Assembly (NCBI GenBank): GCA_905221605.1
Contig: CAJNDS010000249.1
Coordinates: forward strand, 123,386-187,385
Source: Symbiodinium natans
Taxonomy: Eukaryota > Sar > Dinophyceae > Suessiales > Symbiodiniaceae
Direction of reading: 5' to 3'
DNA length: 64,000 bases
The notes under the pieces were generated by a model. The model was not told where the DNA came from. It ran no database searches and worked only from the letters and a program-made list of their open reading frames with translations. This document shows, one piece after another, positions 30,026-42,500 of the stretch. Positions within the stretch are counted from its first letter, which is position 1; the number at the start of each line of letters is the position of its first letter. Position numbers and translations under genes: made by a program.

Positions 30026-33000
30026 CAGAGCAAAATGTGCAAACGGAACGGATGTTAAAGTGGGGGTTTCACTCCGGCACTGGTGTCATTGGGATTGTTT
30101 TTGGGTTCCTGGCTTGACCTTGTTTACGGCTTCTCCTAGCGAAACCCTGAGGAAACGTGCAGTTTCCTGTCAAAATATTGAGGGAATAGAGGTTTCCCTA
30201 GGAAAAAACAAAGGAAATCGACAAAACATAACAAAACAAAAAGAATACCCCAAAAAAACTACATTGTATCATCTACTGCCCCCAAGTCCTGAATCACCCA
30301 CCATACGTCTACCTAGGCACGCCCGTTGGCAAGATGGATGCTTAGCAACCTGTATTTGATTAGGCTTCTGGAAGGAGAGGCCGAAACCCATCGATCGGCA
30401 TATATGCCCCTTGCTCCCGACCCCCTTCCCGGCCCTCCCCCCCCCCCCCACCGACTCCAGAGCGGATGGTCGTAGATGCGCAGCAGAACGTCATCACGTG
30501 GCTCCTGGGGGCGGGCGTGGGACGGGCAGCGACGAGCGAGGTATGACTCGGTCCGACATTGTTTGCGCGTGTGCAGCCGGCCCGGAGAGAACAGCCCTCG
30601 GGAAGCTTTATGGGCCTTCAGCCCAAACACTTCACTATCACATACTATAACTGTATAGACTACTGCACCCGCTTAAATCCCTGAAACCGCAACGTCCAAC
30701 GGCCTTGGTTGCAATTGGTGCTGTTGGTGCCTCATGTGTCCGCCTTGATCATGGCTCCTCTGCGCCGTCATCTGCACCACCCGAACCGAGCTGGATAAAC
30801 TTCGAGAGCACCTGACAATTGAGGTAGTGACACTTGGCGTTCCGAGCGCTCCAGGAGTCTATAAGGCCCTGTGAGGGAATCTATATTAAATAGGGCTTAA
30901 AGTAGGGGTTAGACCCGGCCATTTCCTTGCTGAGCTTGTAAGCCAGTGTCTCTCAACGCAAAATGCTTAACAAAAGGTCTTGATTCGCTGGTATGGTCGA
31001 AGTTCAGGCATACAGTGCAATGGTCAGAACAAGCCTCACTGACATGCAGAGGAGCTGCTATTAACAACCATATGCACGTGTATGTCCTAACTACAACTCA
31101 GAGCAACTCCAGCAACCCAAAGAAAGGTTGCCTCGGCTACAGTAATTCTTGCTTGCCCCCCCGACTCACAGGAACGCTGTGCACACAATATACTTTGTTG
31201 TGTGAACTATGTGCTGCGAAGTCTGTTCAAGTCACTCTCTACATGCGTGAATGAAGGCAAGCAAGTATCCGGAACATCAAACTGGGTGCTTCGCAAGCAG
31301 CTCACGCCCATTCCACACATCGCACTCCGCGTCGGCGCCGTCTGTGGCAGCCTGAAAGGCCGCAAGGCCCCTCTCACAAAAGCCTTCAACTGATTTTCGA
31401 GGTTCAGTGGTCCCCAAACTTCGGTCCACAACGTCCAGAACTTCTGAACCTGACCTTGAAGAGCGTCGCGGCAAGGTCGAACGCCTCCGGCCGCAGGACA
31501 GCCGCGGAAGGCCTCGACATCTGATCTGAGAGCATATGGGTTATTTCAAATTCTTTGCAGCCTTCTGAGAAGCAACGGTCTGATGCCTTGCCCTCAGGGA
31601 CACAAAGTCCTGACATCTGAGCACTGCCACAATTAAGCCCCCCTGAATTCCTGAACATTCCTGAACATGGCAAAACTTCTTTTGACACAAGCCGTCCCCT
31701 AAAAAAATTCTTGTAAGCCCACAAGTTGTCAACCCCCAAGACCTCTCAACACCCGCATGCGCCGCATCCACCGGCCTTAAATGAATGCCACGATATGCAC
31801 TCTTGAAAAAACCCTTGAAACCCATCCCAAAACTTAACACCCAACCACCCGCAAGCCAGGGCGGACTACTTCGGACTTCGGCTGCAGCGCCAGCAGAAAG
31901 CCGAGGCCACCACTGCTCACCATGGTCCTCGGCCTTGACAGGAAGACCGACAACCGTGAGAAACAAAAGTACCGTGCCTGCAGGGCACATGGTTTCTGGT
32001 TTCGTCTACATGTCCTTCCAGAACATTGGACATAAAATGACCGACATAAACGGCACCCTGGACGTAGGAAACTTATGACCTGACATCGAAAGCCACAACC
32101 TGCGCAGACCTGGCCCGCTTGCCACAGAGGACCCAGAACATCGATGTGCTCTGCTCCATGGACGTGCAAATTCTAGCGTGTTTCCTCTTAGCTGGCCTTT
32201 TAGCTTCGAAGCAATTCTAGCACTGGTCTCCACCGATCATTCTCAGCCATCACTGGTTGTCCAGGTCACTTTCCAGCACACGAGTTTGGAAGCATATTAG
32301 TTCTCCCTTGGGCATGACGCGCCTGCCGCGAAACTCAAACTGCAAAAACAAAAACTTCCTCCTAGAAAGCGAAAGACCAACGCAACGACAAAAGGCTCTG
32401 ACAAGCGCCCCTTATACTTCTAAACCTACACTCCAACAATAAATGACATGATTACTTTGAACATCCCCACCCTACAGATTTGGAGTTTGTACTCTGGCGT
32501 GGGGCGAGGAGTAGATCGGGCGAGGAGAAGAATAACCCCACACCGAGGGTGGGGAACCAAGGAAGCGCCTATATACTTTTAAAGTTCTCCACTGTGAGGT
32601 CCAGGACTCGCGCGCCCGGATGGAGCTCGGCTCTCAAGGCGCCACAGAAGCCGGCACCTACAGTTTCTTTGGGAAAGCTTAGCTTTAAATGCTTTAAAAT
32701 ATGTTGGACTTGGGGTTTGGGCCCCTTGGAGGTTGAAGGCTTGGGAGTACATAGTACAAGTATACACTTTACGAGGCTGAGGGTTTGGATGGTTTGGAAT
32801 GGCTTGGGGACCAAGATAGGGCATACAAGGCTCTCGAAGCACCCGGAGCGCCTCGGGGTGCTCCGTCTTGAGGTGCGTCTGCATCCGCGAACACTGCATA
32901 CTACATTGATTCTTCAGTGTTGGCCCTTAAGATTTCAACTCCCCCATACCTGCCCTGTACCCTAGGGCCCATTCTTCAGAACCCTTCGCAACAGGAGAGG

Positions 33001-34236
33001 CCACCCTTAGACACAAGCGCGGTATTGAAGGGTTGACGGTATGACTTGGTCTGTAGCAACACCTGAAAGCAAAAAACCTTTACACCACTACTGTGCCAGC
33101 CATTTTATCCACAAACCCAAAAAACCCCTCAGGCCGTCCAACCCGTCACTTAAACATCTACTGGCAGTCCGAGGGTTCCGGCGGACAACCGCGGAGGGCT
33201 CCTGAACACCGGCGCCTGGCATCAAGTGTTCTTTTGTCGGCTCTCTGAGAAACAGGAGAGATGCCAGAGCCTGGAACCTGGAGAGGGCTTCTTCCGCGAC
33301 GATTTGTGCTTAAACTGTAGTCCTTTCTAGCGTTCCGTTGTTGCAACCGCTCTAGGGCTACCATCTTCTGGGCATTCTGGGGTTAGGGATTCCGTCAATC
33401 AAGGCCAGGGCTTGCGGCTTCCCACGACTTTGAGGGACTCATTGAATCTCGGGCTTGCCGCTCACCACAACCCCTCGATTCGATCGTGATCTTCTATTGT
33501 TGGCAAAAAAATAATCCGCTGGCCATGTGACCTCGAACAAGTCTGCTCTAAGCTCTCTAGATGAAAACTTGTTCAGCAGCTCCTCTACGAGCCGAAGACG
33601 CTGCTGACATTTCGTTGTCCGTAACCCACGGTTTCCGGATTTCGGGCTTTCGAGCGGCGGGTCAATTCAGTGTTTCCTCGGTAGATTTTGCGGGCTCGGC
33701 GTGCAAGGCCTGGTGTGATCTGTTGGGATTCTGTGCAATTTAGGGGGTGCAGGGGTGGTCGCTTGGGGCATCTTCGCCTTCTCCTTCCCCAAACGTCAAC
33801 CAAATACCGCTGAAGCGCCAGACCCCTCAGCCCCCAAATCAAAAAGTTCGAAAGTAATCATAAGGTCCTACTCCAGATGAACCCAAAACATGCAAAAGGT
33901 AGGTTTTCGATTTTCGGATAAACGCGGCATTGGCAGATTCCTACTGCCTACAACAGCTTTCCTGTACATCTTCTTCCAAGACGATTCGACATGTGCGCCT
34001 TCTCGCGAGGCGGTGCCCGCCAGCAGGCCACACAGGCGGGCGACCTCCTCCTTCGTTTGTTAACAGGCCCTGGAATATGTAGTTGCCACCCTCACCTCTT
34101 TTCCATGGTATCCCCCCTCCTGGGTTGGTTTTAGGGTGTCGGGGTTTGGGGCTTAGGGCTTACTGGGATTAAAGTGCTTAGGTCTCCAGACTTCAGGGTT
34201 TAGGGCAGGTTTCAGGCTTTGAGGTTTTGGTTCTTT
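30026..34236. other. no gene recognised
   Basis: Unique-looking DNA, with a C run near 30436-30450. Several 80-160-codon frames exist on both strands, but none has a conserved motif, internal repetition or frame continuity that would support a gene. Confidence 0.35.
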
Positions 34237-34318
34237 GGGGGGGGGCGAGGGGGGGGGGGGGGCGAGGGGGAAGGGGGGGGGGGGGGAAACGGGGGGTGGG
34301 AAAGGGGGGCGGGGAAAA

Positions 34319-34351
<33 letters not shown>
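34237..34351 (+). repeat. G-rich low-complexity tract
   Basis: About 115 bases of G runs, the last about 33 long, separated by C, A or T singles. Strong G-quadruplex potential on the plus strand. Confidence 0.95.
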
Positions 34352-34352
<1 letters not shown>

Positions 34353-36335
34353 TTTCATCTGCGATCCAAGGATCTTGTGATGGGAGTCGCGGTGCATCGC
34401 CTGTTTGGTGGTTCAAGCCAGTCCAAGTTTGAACGTGAGTCGGCGTAAAATGGATGCACCACACTTCGCAGAGCATTTGAACTGTTATGGCTGTTCCGCG
34501 GCTTGAGTGTTCGAATTGGCTTAGTTCCGCATTCGTTTTAGGGTCGATTTGTTTCCTCAAGTGACTCAAGCATGGACCAAATCCTATTATAAAGAGTCTT
34601 TTGATCAACCAGTCGATATCACCAGCCTCCACGTCCAAGGAGCCCCTGAAGAAGGGGCCGGAATTCCTGGACTCTGGGGTCCGGGCTCAAGGGCTCAAAT
34701 TCTCTATTGATATCATCTGTCGCCGTTTGCTTTTGGTACTAGGGCTACATCGGGATCTGGGGGTCAGTGTTCGGAGCACCGAAGCAATGCAGGGTTTTCG
34801 GGAGGGCTTGCAGCGGATTGGATTCCTGGACTCGGACCCAGACAAGACACCAAACAGCCAAGACTGTCGAATCTGCACCCAGTGTACCGCATTGAACAAC
34901 TTCGGGCTTACAAGTGGAACGGCCAACCCCTACGCAAAAAGCCTCTAACTCCAGATTCGTGCGCTGACGTCTGCAAAGTGCCCATACTCCCGAGCACCGT
35001 CGAGAATGACAAAAAAAGATAAAAATGACCGTGCAAACCCAACGGCGCAAGTCCCCCGATCGCATGTCGAGAAAACAAAAGTTCGTCACTTCAGGCCTCC
35101 TGGCGTTGACGCTGCAGCTCCCGCTCAGGGAAGGCACGCGGCTCCTGCCTGCCTCCCAGCTCCCAGTGAGGCCTCCCATGCTGAGGCAGCGCAGGGAGGG
35201 GTACCAAGATCTGCGTGGGATTCGCGCGGCCCTCGGCCGGTTCCCTTCTGGCTGGCACGCCCCCTAGACCTGGGCACGAGACAAACCCCAAACAAACCCG
35301 AAAAACCCTAAGCACCCTAAGCCAACTCCAGGACATAGGGCCCATGCCTCGCGGCCCGGTTGGTGGGGATAGGCACCTGACCGAAAGACCCGAACAGGAA
35401 CAGGTTATGCGGTTACCATTAACTTTCCAGGCCATTACCCTAGCAATTGGCCCAAATCTATAATACAGGAACGAGCTAATAAGTGAACAGTTACAATGGG
35501 TTATGAGATTGTAGGCATGTGTGAACCCCAATCGTTGGTCCAAATCCGCAGGGATGAGGGGTTGCTGGGTTCATGCCTCACCCAATTCATCGATAGGACC
35601 ATAGAGCATGATAGGGCGATGTTTCTAAGCATCCGCGGTGACTTCTTTTCTAGCCAGACTGCAAAGCCCCCCCCCCCCTCCCCCCCCCACTTCGCACACA
35701 GGGTTCCGACGGCGATGGAAGCACGATTGAACTCCATGTAGCTATGTAGATTGGACAGCAGTTGCAACCTGGTTTGCACTCCATCGCACTCCATGTCTAA
35801 TAGTGTCAAGCCGGTGAGATGTTCTATCGCCTCTGCACACGACACGCCGTGCAGCGCAGTCGACAGCACAGCTTATAGAGGGCCCAGAATACGCTGGGGG
35901 AATATGAGTGATACGTGGGCCTGAGTACGGTTGCGGTGAATGAAGTCCTGCAGATCGTGGACGCAATCGCCTGGGAGCAATTTCATGGTCAACTCATGGA
36001 GGAGGAAGAGGATCGTGCAAGGGGTTCGCATTTTTGCGGTGTGTGGCAACCTGTTGAATCAACCTCTTCCATCAAAGCCACTGGCATTTGTGGATGCAGA
36101 TGCTGCTCCAAAGCAATCAACAACTACCACAACCTGTCACCAGAGTACCCAGGCAATTTGGGAGTTTCTGCGCATGCACTGAACTTCTGGGGGGCTGGGG
36201 CTTCTCTGCCAAAGTCACTCTTGCACGGATGCTCTCAGCTTGACTAATGTTGAACCCTGTTTAGTGTAGGCCCCGCCCCCCCGGAACAGTCCAGGCGTGG
36301 ACTTTGCCCTGTTTAGACGGCCCCGGGGGTTTATA
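34352..36335. other. no gene recognised
   Basis: No motif-bearing frame. A C run lies at 35667-35690 and short fragments of CCCTAA-like DNA lie near 35300. Confidence 0.35.
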
Positions 36336-36339
36336 TGAT

Positions 36340-36570
36340 TTAATAGGGAGGAGTTTAAATTTATCTAAAAGGGGTCCATATGAATTTCAAAGGGATGAGA
36401 TTATCTGAATTTAAACGGGATCCATATGAATTTACAAGGGATGAGTTTATATGAATTCAAAAGGGATCCATATGAACTTAAAAGGGATGAGTTTATATGA
36501 ATTTAAAGGGATCCATCTGAATTTCAAAGGGTAAGTTGATATGAATTTAAAAGGGATCCATATGACTTTT
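36340..36570 (+). repeat. tandem repeat, ~47-bp unit
   Basis: Alternating AAAGGGATCCATATGAATTT and AAAGGGATGAGTTTATATGAATT half-units, about five full units with small changes. Confidence 0.85.
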
Positions 36571-39500
36571 TTGAAATCCAGGGCCCGCGGCCAGGACATT
36601 AAAGCGGAGCCTGAAACAGTGCCACTTATTCGAGGTTGGGCGGGCTCCTGGACCACCCCTTTGCCGGATTGATCAAGACAATTCTTTGTATGGTTTTTTA
36701 AAAGGGAATTCTTGTCGGCTTTGTTGGGATTCCGGGTTTTGGGGTCTTGGAAAAGAGGCCGCCTGCCTTTAAGATTCAAAAGCCCGGCCTTTTAGGTTTA
36801 AAGCCTGCTTCAAAGCAAGCCCTAAATCCTTTAAAACAAGCCCCAAATCACTTTTAACAAATGCCGGATTTCGGGAACCGTTTGACTTTAAAGTGGGACT
36901 CCCAAACAGTCAGGATGCCCTGAAAAACTCAGCCAAAATGACTTTATAGGGGACGCCTCTGCTTAACAGGGTCCAACATTAAGACACAACTCGCACAACG
37001 GCCCAGGCAGAACCGGGGCTTGGGGACATATACTGTTCCATTCCAGCTCGGGGCATCGCTTTCCTCCAGCGCCTGGACACACGAGTCGATGTCGTACCTC
37101 CGGCAAAGAGGTTACATTCTCACTCCTTACGTGAACTACCCCTAGCAAGACAGGCAGCCTTGTGTCCAAAAAAGTTCCGGTAGCCACGACTTAAGACTGC
37201 ACAAAGCTCAAAGCGCTCTCAAAGCCTGCAGCCTGGACTGGAACATAATGGAACCGTGCACTGGTGACGGAGGTACAACAGATGTAAAGGACCTTCCCAT
37301 GATGTCTCCTTGATAGACACAAGCTGTGAACACCTGCCCTAACGCAGCAACCCCTCATCCTTGAATCATTCATTAACTTCAAGCCAAAGCCAGAAATCCT
37401 GGAAAACCGAGATTTGGGCTGTACGTTTCGCAGCCAGGATGTATCGAAGACCTTGGCAGCTTTGCGGAACACTTGGAACACTCCCACAAACCTAAACTCA
37501 GCGCAATGCTGCTACTGTACCACCCAGCCGTGGGTTCTCAGTCCTACTCTTCGGTGTTTTTTGTTTTTTTTTTCCCCCCCCCCGTTTTTGCTGTGCTTTT
37601 GCGCACTTTTGCCACACCTCTTCCATGAAGTAAGAGGCAAAATCAGGCCTTTCGATCCATAGCTGCAGGTGTCGAAAGAAAGACTGCTTCCTTGGCCTAT
37701 AGACACTCAGACACTCAGAGCACAACCCCTCAGAGCACAACCCCGCAGACCAAACCGCAACCTCAGATGCCACCCTGTCACACCGCAATCAAGCCTCCAT
37801 AAACCCCAAACATTCCCACACCCGGATCTTGGTCAAACACGCTTTTGCTGCTTGAAGGTCTTGCAGGCTTTGTAGGCTTGGGTCTTTGGCGGTTTTCGAA
37901 AGTTTGCAGGACTTTCCCCAAACAGCGATGTGTTTTCGTGATGACCTTCTTGGGCGCAGGCGGCAATCTTCATGACGGCATCCTGGCAACCGAATTCCAG
38001 CACTTCTCAACCCAACAGCGTGGAGAGGGCTGAAGGCAGTGAACCAACTGACGGGCCCCGGATTCGAAGAACATGGATGACGACAACTACCACGACCGCT
38101 ACCGATACTAATGCCACCACTTGCGACTTAGAGACTGTTGGGATTCCCTGCTTTTGCTTAGGAGTCTATTCGAAAAAGAAATCAAGCCTAGAACGTTTCT
38201 GGCATAGAGCCCTGGCACCTTGAAGCAGAGCGCCCGCTTCTCCTCCATGTCCTGGCCAGGAACGCTGGGGCCGCTGGGACAGGGCACTGAAGTTTTGAGG
38301 CCCAAAGAAACTGACCCCCAAAAAAACAGTCGGACATGAGAACTCGCGCAAGGACATTGAGAGTCAACTTGAGACTTCTTAGCTATATATCTTTTTTCTA
38401 TGTTTGCGAACTTTCTTCTGCGTTGAGGGCGAGAGGGTTGTAGAGACACCTGGGGGCTCTTCCATCATGGTCTCGGAATCAACAGCACATGAACTTCTCC
38501 CACCAGAGCTAAACAGCGACAGCCATGTTGCTAACAAAGTCTCCTGAACCTTCAAATAGAGCCCGCAGTCCTGAAGTCCCCAAGCCCACCAACATGTTGC
38601 TATGCTAGTTCCACCACCGGACCAGGGTATTTTTGGATGTGCCTTCAACTTGGGCCTGACCTGAGTGATTGGGGTTCGCGTTTATGCACGTGTACAAAGA
38701 GGCACCACCTGCGCTGCATCCAGAACTACGCTCATCTGCTTCTCCTGGCGGCAGTTGTTGGGGTTTGGCTGGCCTCTTGGAAGAAGGTTGGGGCCATTTC
38801 GGTAAGGGCGGACACACAAAAATCACGATAGTCCCCCCTTTGGTCGCTCGGTGAATAGACTGCGGCAAGATCCTTTCAGCTGAGTGTGACGAATGTTCAA
38901 GAGCACAAGCTTATGAACTTGTTTTATAGAGCCATACCTCAGAGCAACTTTGTACACATTTCAGAAGGATGCCAAAACAGGGATGTGACTCAAAGGATCT
39001 CCATGAAATCTGCTTCTGTAGGCTTTCCGTTCTCCTGAAGCTCGACTGACGCGTTGAACTTGTGCAACGTCTGTCAGGGAATATGAGGGATGCGGGATCT
39101 CGGAAATGGCCCCAAACTCTTCGTGTGAGAGCTCTTCCCCCCAATCAAGGGAGCCTCTGACAGGCCCACGCTTACCCAAAACCCGCCCCAAACCCAGCGA
39201 TGACCCTCGGCTCTACACGCTAAGCAAGGTCCTACATGGTGGACTTTAGGGACTGTAGGGTCCAGAGTTCACGACTTTTCAGGCTTCGATCTGGTTTTGA
39301 TTTAAATACTTAGCTGGTTAGGTGGTTTAACGGATCCATGGCCCGCAGAATGTGAAATCCCACGCATTCGACGTGAGCAAGATTTGGAGGTTTCCACCCA
39401 CAAGTTCCACTTACAAGAGGCTTTCAACCAGGACTCTCACCCTTCCCGCAGGCACCTTCAACGAATCTTTCAACGAGCACTATAATGTCGTTTTCAGACG

Positions 39501-42500
39501 CTGCTCAAAATCCAGTAGGGTGAAGGGCCTGTTTCAGGAGTCTGTGGCTTGAAGCTACCGCTTGTAACGGGTACGGACGAGGACGATTTCTGGACAGCGC
39601 CTCCACTTCATTGATGGGGTGGTGTCAGGCAGAAGGGCCTTCCAAGTCTTCGAAAGTAAACTCCTAATGGCAAGTGCCGCTGCGCACCAGGGCCCACAAT
39701 TAATAAAAAACAGACCTGATGTGCAGAATGTGGACCAGCTGCAAGAGCACGCTTACAGAACACCTTTCTGTGTCGCTAGCGCCCCTTCTGCGACGCCCGA
39801 ATAGCAAGAGCCCCGTGGAGCATCAGCACTTCTGCACAGCTTTCATGTATCCCAGCTACTAGGCAACCTCGCTCCAACCCAAAGAACACAACGCTCCAAA
39901 CTCAACATCAAGCGCCACCTTTTGGAATTCTTTCTCGGCAGCAACTGCCTGCTGACCAAAGGGCAGGACAACGTCTGGGAGATGTTCGAATCGAAGAATC
40001 ACAAAGGCGCGTTGATAAAGTATACGCTCTTCGGGTGTAACTCATCGACTCCTTCGAGTCTCAAGATTCGCCATTTAGCGCGAAAAGCTTGCAACTGGCC
40101 CTGAAAAGGTGCCTGATGACCGTTGCACTCTCCCGAATGTGTTATCTTTGTGCAATGCTCGTCCAAATTTGGGCTGTGGCTTGTGGAATTGGGGGCGGGG
40201 GGGGGGGTGGGGAGGGGGGCGGGGTTCATAACGATGTGCCCTAGCGGTTGGAGGGCTAGTGCTGTAGAAAACAACGAGAAAGTAAAACAACGAGAAAGTC
40301 ACAAACGTCATTTAAGTTGGTGGGAGAATCACGCTATCACGCTTCAAGGACTTGTCATGCGTGTTCCACTACTGGGCCTTCATATGCTTCCACGTACACA
40401 GAACAAAAAGCTGCTAGCAAGATGGGTCGACATTGACTACAATCAAGGACAAGTGAGCGCATGCTGCGGCATGTGGACTGGACTCGGTGTTGCTTCCTTA
40501 TGACACTCTTCTGCGATGTCGTGGGCTCCAATCGGGGGGTTCTAACTTTGAGAAAGTGCAATTGATGTACGGCTTTATGGCAGGAAGCATCAGGAAGCCG
40601 TGATGCCTTAAGCCTTAACCCCAACGATCTTCAGGAGGGGACAAAGTGAAAGAAGCGTCAAAGGCTGGCGCGGGAAACCTTCTCGTCTAATGAACGTTCT
40701 TTATTTGTTGAACTTTCGAGCCAGCATCAAAAAGAGAGAAGCGATGCATTGGCATAATCGGAGGGACCGTGCGCTCTTGTCGATGCCATGCCTCCTGAGG
40801 CCCTCGAACCCAACTAAACCTTAAGCTAAGCAGTATCTGCTCGGCCCGCAGCGCCGTCAAGACCGAAACTCCCAAGCCCGATGAGGCATTGCCTGGCGGG
40901 AAGTGTGGATCGTGTTCTCCGCCGAGTGCTTCCTCTGCAATCGCTCCATTTGGCTTTGGCTGGGGGAAGTGTATCCGTATAGCATCCTTAGCGTGCCTGA
41001 AACACACGCCTGAAGAGTGACAAGCTGTACGAAAGCTGGCGGGGTCCCCAAAGAGCCAACACAGTTGTCTACTGCCTGAACTGCTGGCCGCCACAAAATG
41101 TGCTGGGGGGGGGGGGGGGCTTTCGAGCGCGGCTCGACCACGTTTATCAAGTTTGGCTCTCAACAGCTTTTTCGCTGGATGGTACGTCTGGTGCTGCCGT
41201 GCCGCCACTCGGCTGGCTTCAAAGCCGACAGAGCTGCGCACCTGGGCTCTTGAGTCTTGAGGTCATGCGATGGCACAAGCTATAGTATAGGACACCATAC
41301 AACAACCGCAGACTGAATTCCCAACAGCTCCCAAAGCCAAATTATGGAAGGTCCATGTGAAAAAGGCCCCCCCCATGAGGGTTCCCCATGGCATGGAACC
41401 CCGACAAAAATGGGGGGGGCGGTGGACTGCAGAGTCTTTTCCTTATCCAAGCAGCTGGACGGCCTGGAGCTCGGCAGCGCGGCAAGCCTCGCCAAGCTGC
41501 TCGAAAGCTTTGGGAGCACCTTTAGGGGTTCATGGCAAAGATTCGGGACTCCTCACTTGGGGGGCCACAGGGGGCTGGTGTTCAACTTCTGAAGCAGAGG
41601 CTTGCCGACCATGGGGTGCGTTCGCCAAGCTCCGAAGCCGTGAATGCGCTCGACATCAACTTCGCCACGACTTTCAACGTTCTCTGCAGTGCCATTTAAT
41701 AACTTGATAACACTCAGACATCTCAAAGTCCTTCTGCAGGCCTGGATGTACCTTTCCTCGGCGACCTCGTGGCCTGATTTGTGGGCTTTGAGGTGCCTTG
41801 CAGTTCGACAGACAGGTCTTTCGGACGCAAGATGTTAATCCAACGCAGAATGCACTCGGACTGACACGCGCGAGTGCGTGACTCCATATCCCAACCATCA
41901 TAATTTCTCATAATTACCATCTTAAGTTCAACTCTTGTTCGGCACCTGGGCAGCTCAAGCCCTGACAGTCCCGAAGCTCCAGAACAAACTCCGCTTAAAA
42001 AAACCGCAAGCTCAAATTATTCCAGAAGCCCTGCACCTGGCCCTACCTCAGTACTGCTTCAGTCCTGCCTTTGCGAGCGGTGTGCCAATGCCTCATCAGG
42101 CCTCGGCACTTCAGAATATGAAGCATCTTCAGAGAGGGTGTGGCCTTTGAGGTCTTTGAGGTCTTGTATCTTGTGCTTTCTTGAAGGGATGCGTAACGAG
42201 TCGAGGGCTTCGGGAACTCAAAGCTCACAATCTGGCCGTCTGAACCTCGGCCCTGCACGCAGTCCGTCCGCATAGAGCCGGCGCGACACCTGTCCGTGGT
42301 TTGCTGGAAGTTGCTCTGAGCCTGATTGAGGATGAAAACCTCCGATTCCAGGAAACATCTGCGTCACAAAACTCATGTGTTTGGAGTACCGGGGACTGTG
42401 GGAGGGTTTTGGTTGTTAAACCATCCCCTATCCTATGAGCCCAACTTTGGGGACTCGGGTTGCTGCGCTGTAGGTTTCGCCGCAGATCAATGTGAGGGAT

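Noticed and set aside
34505-34540. GTTCGAATTGG as a tRNA T-arm
   Set aside because: No matching acceptor, D or anticodon arms could be paired around it.
36895-36945. CTCAGCCAAAATGACTTTATAG as a spliced-leader relic (reverse strand)
   Set aside because: It shares only part of the dinoflagellate spliced-leader word and lacks the invariant 5' half.
40687-41241. 184-codon minus frame
   Set aside because: No motif and no supporting signal; length is within what GC-rich random sequence gives.
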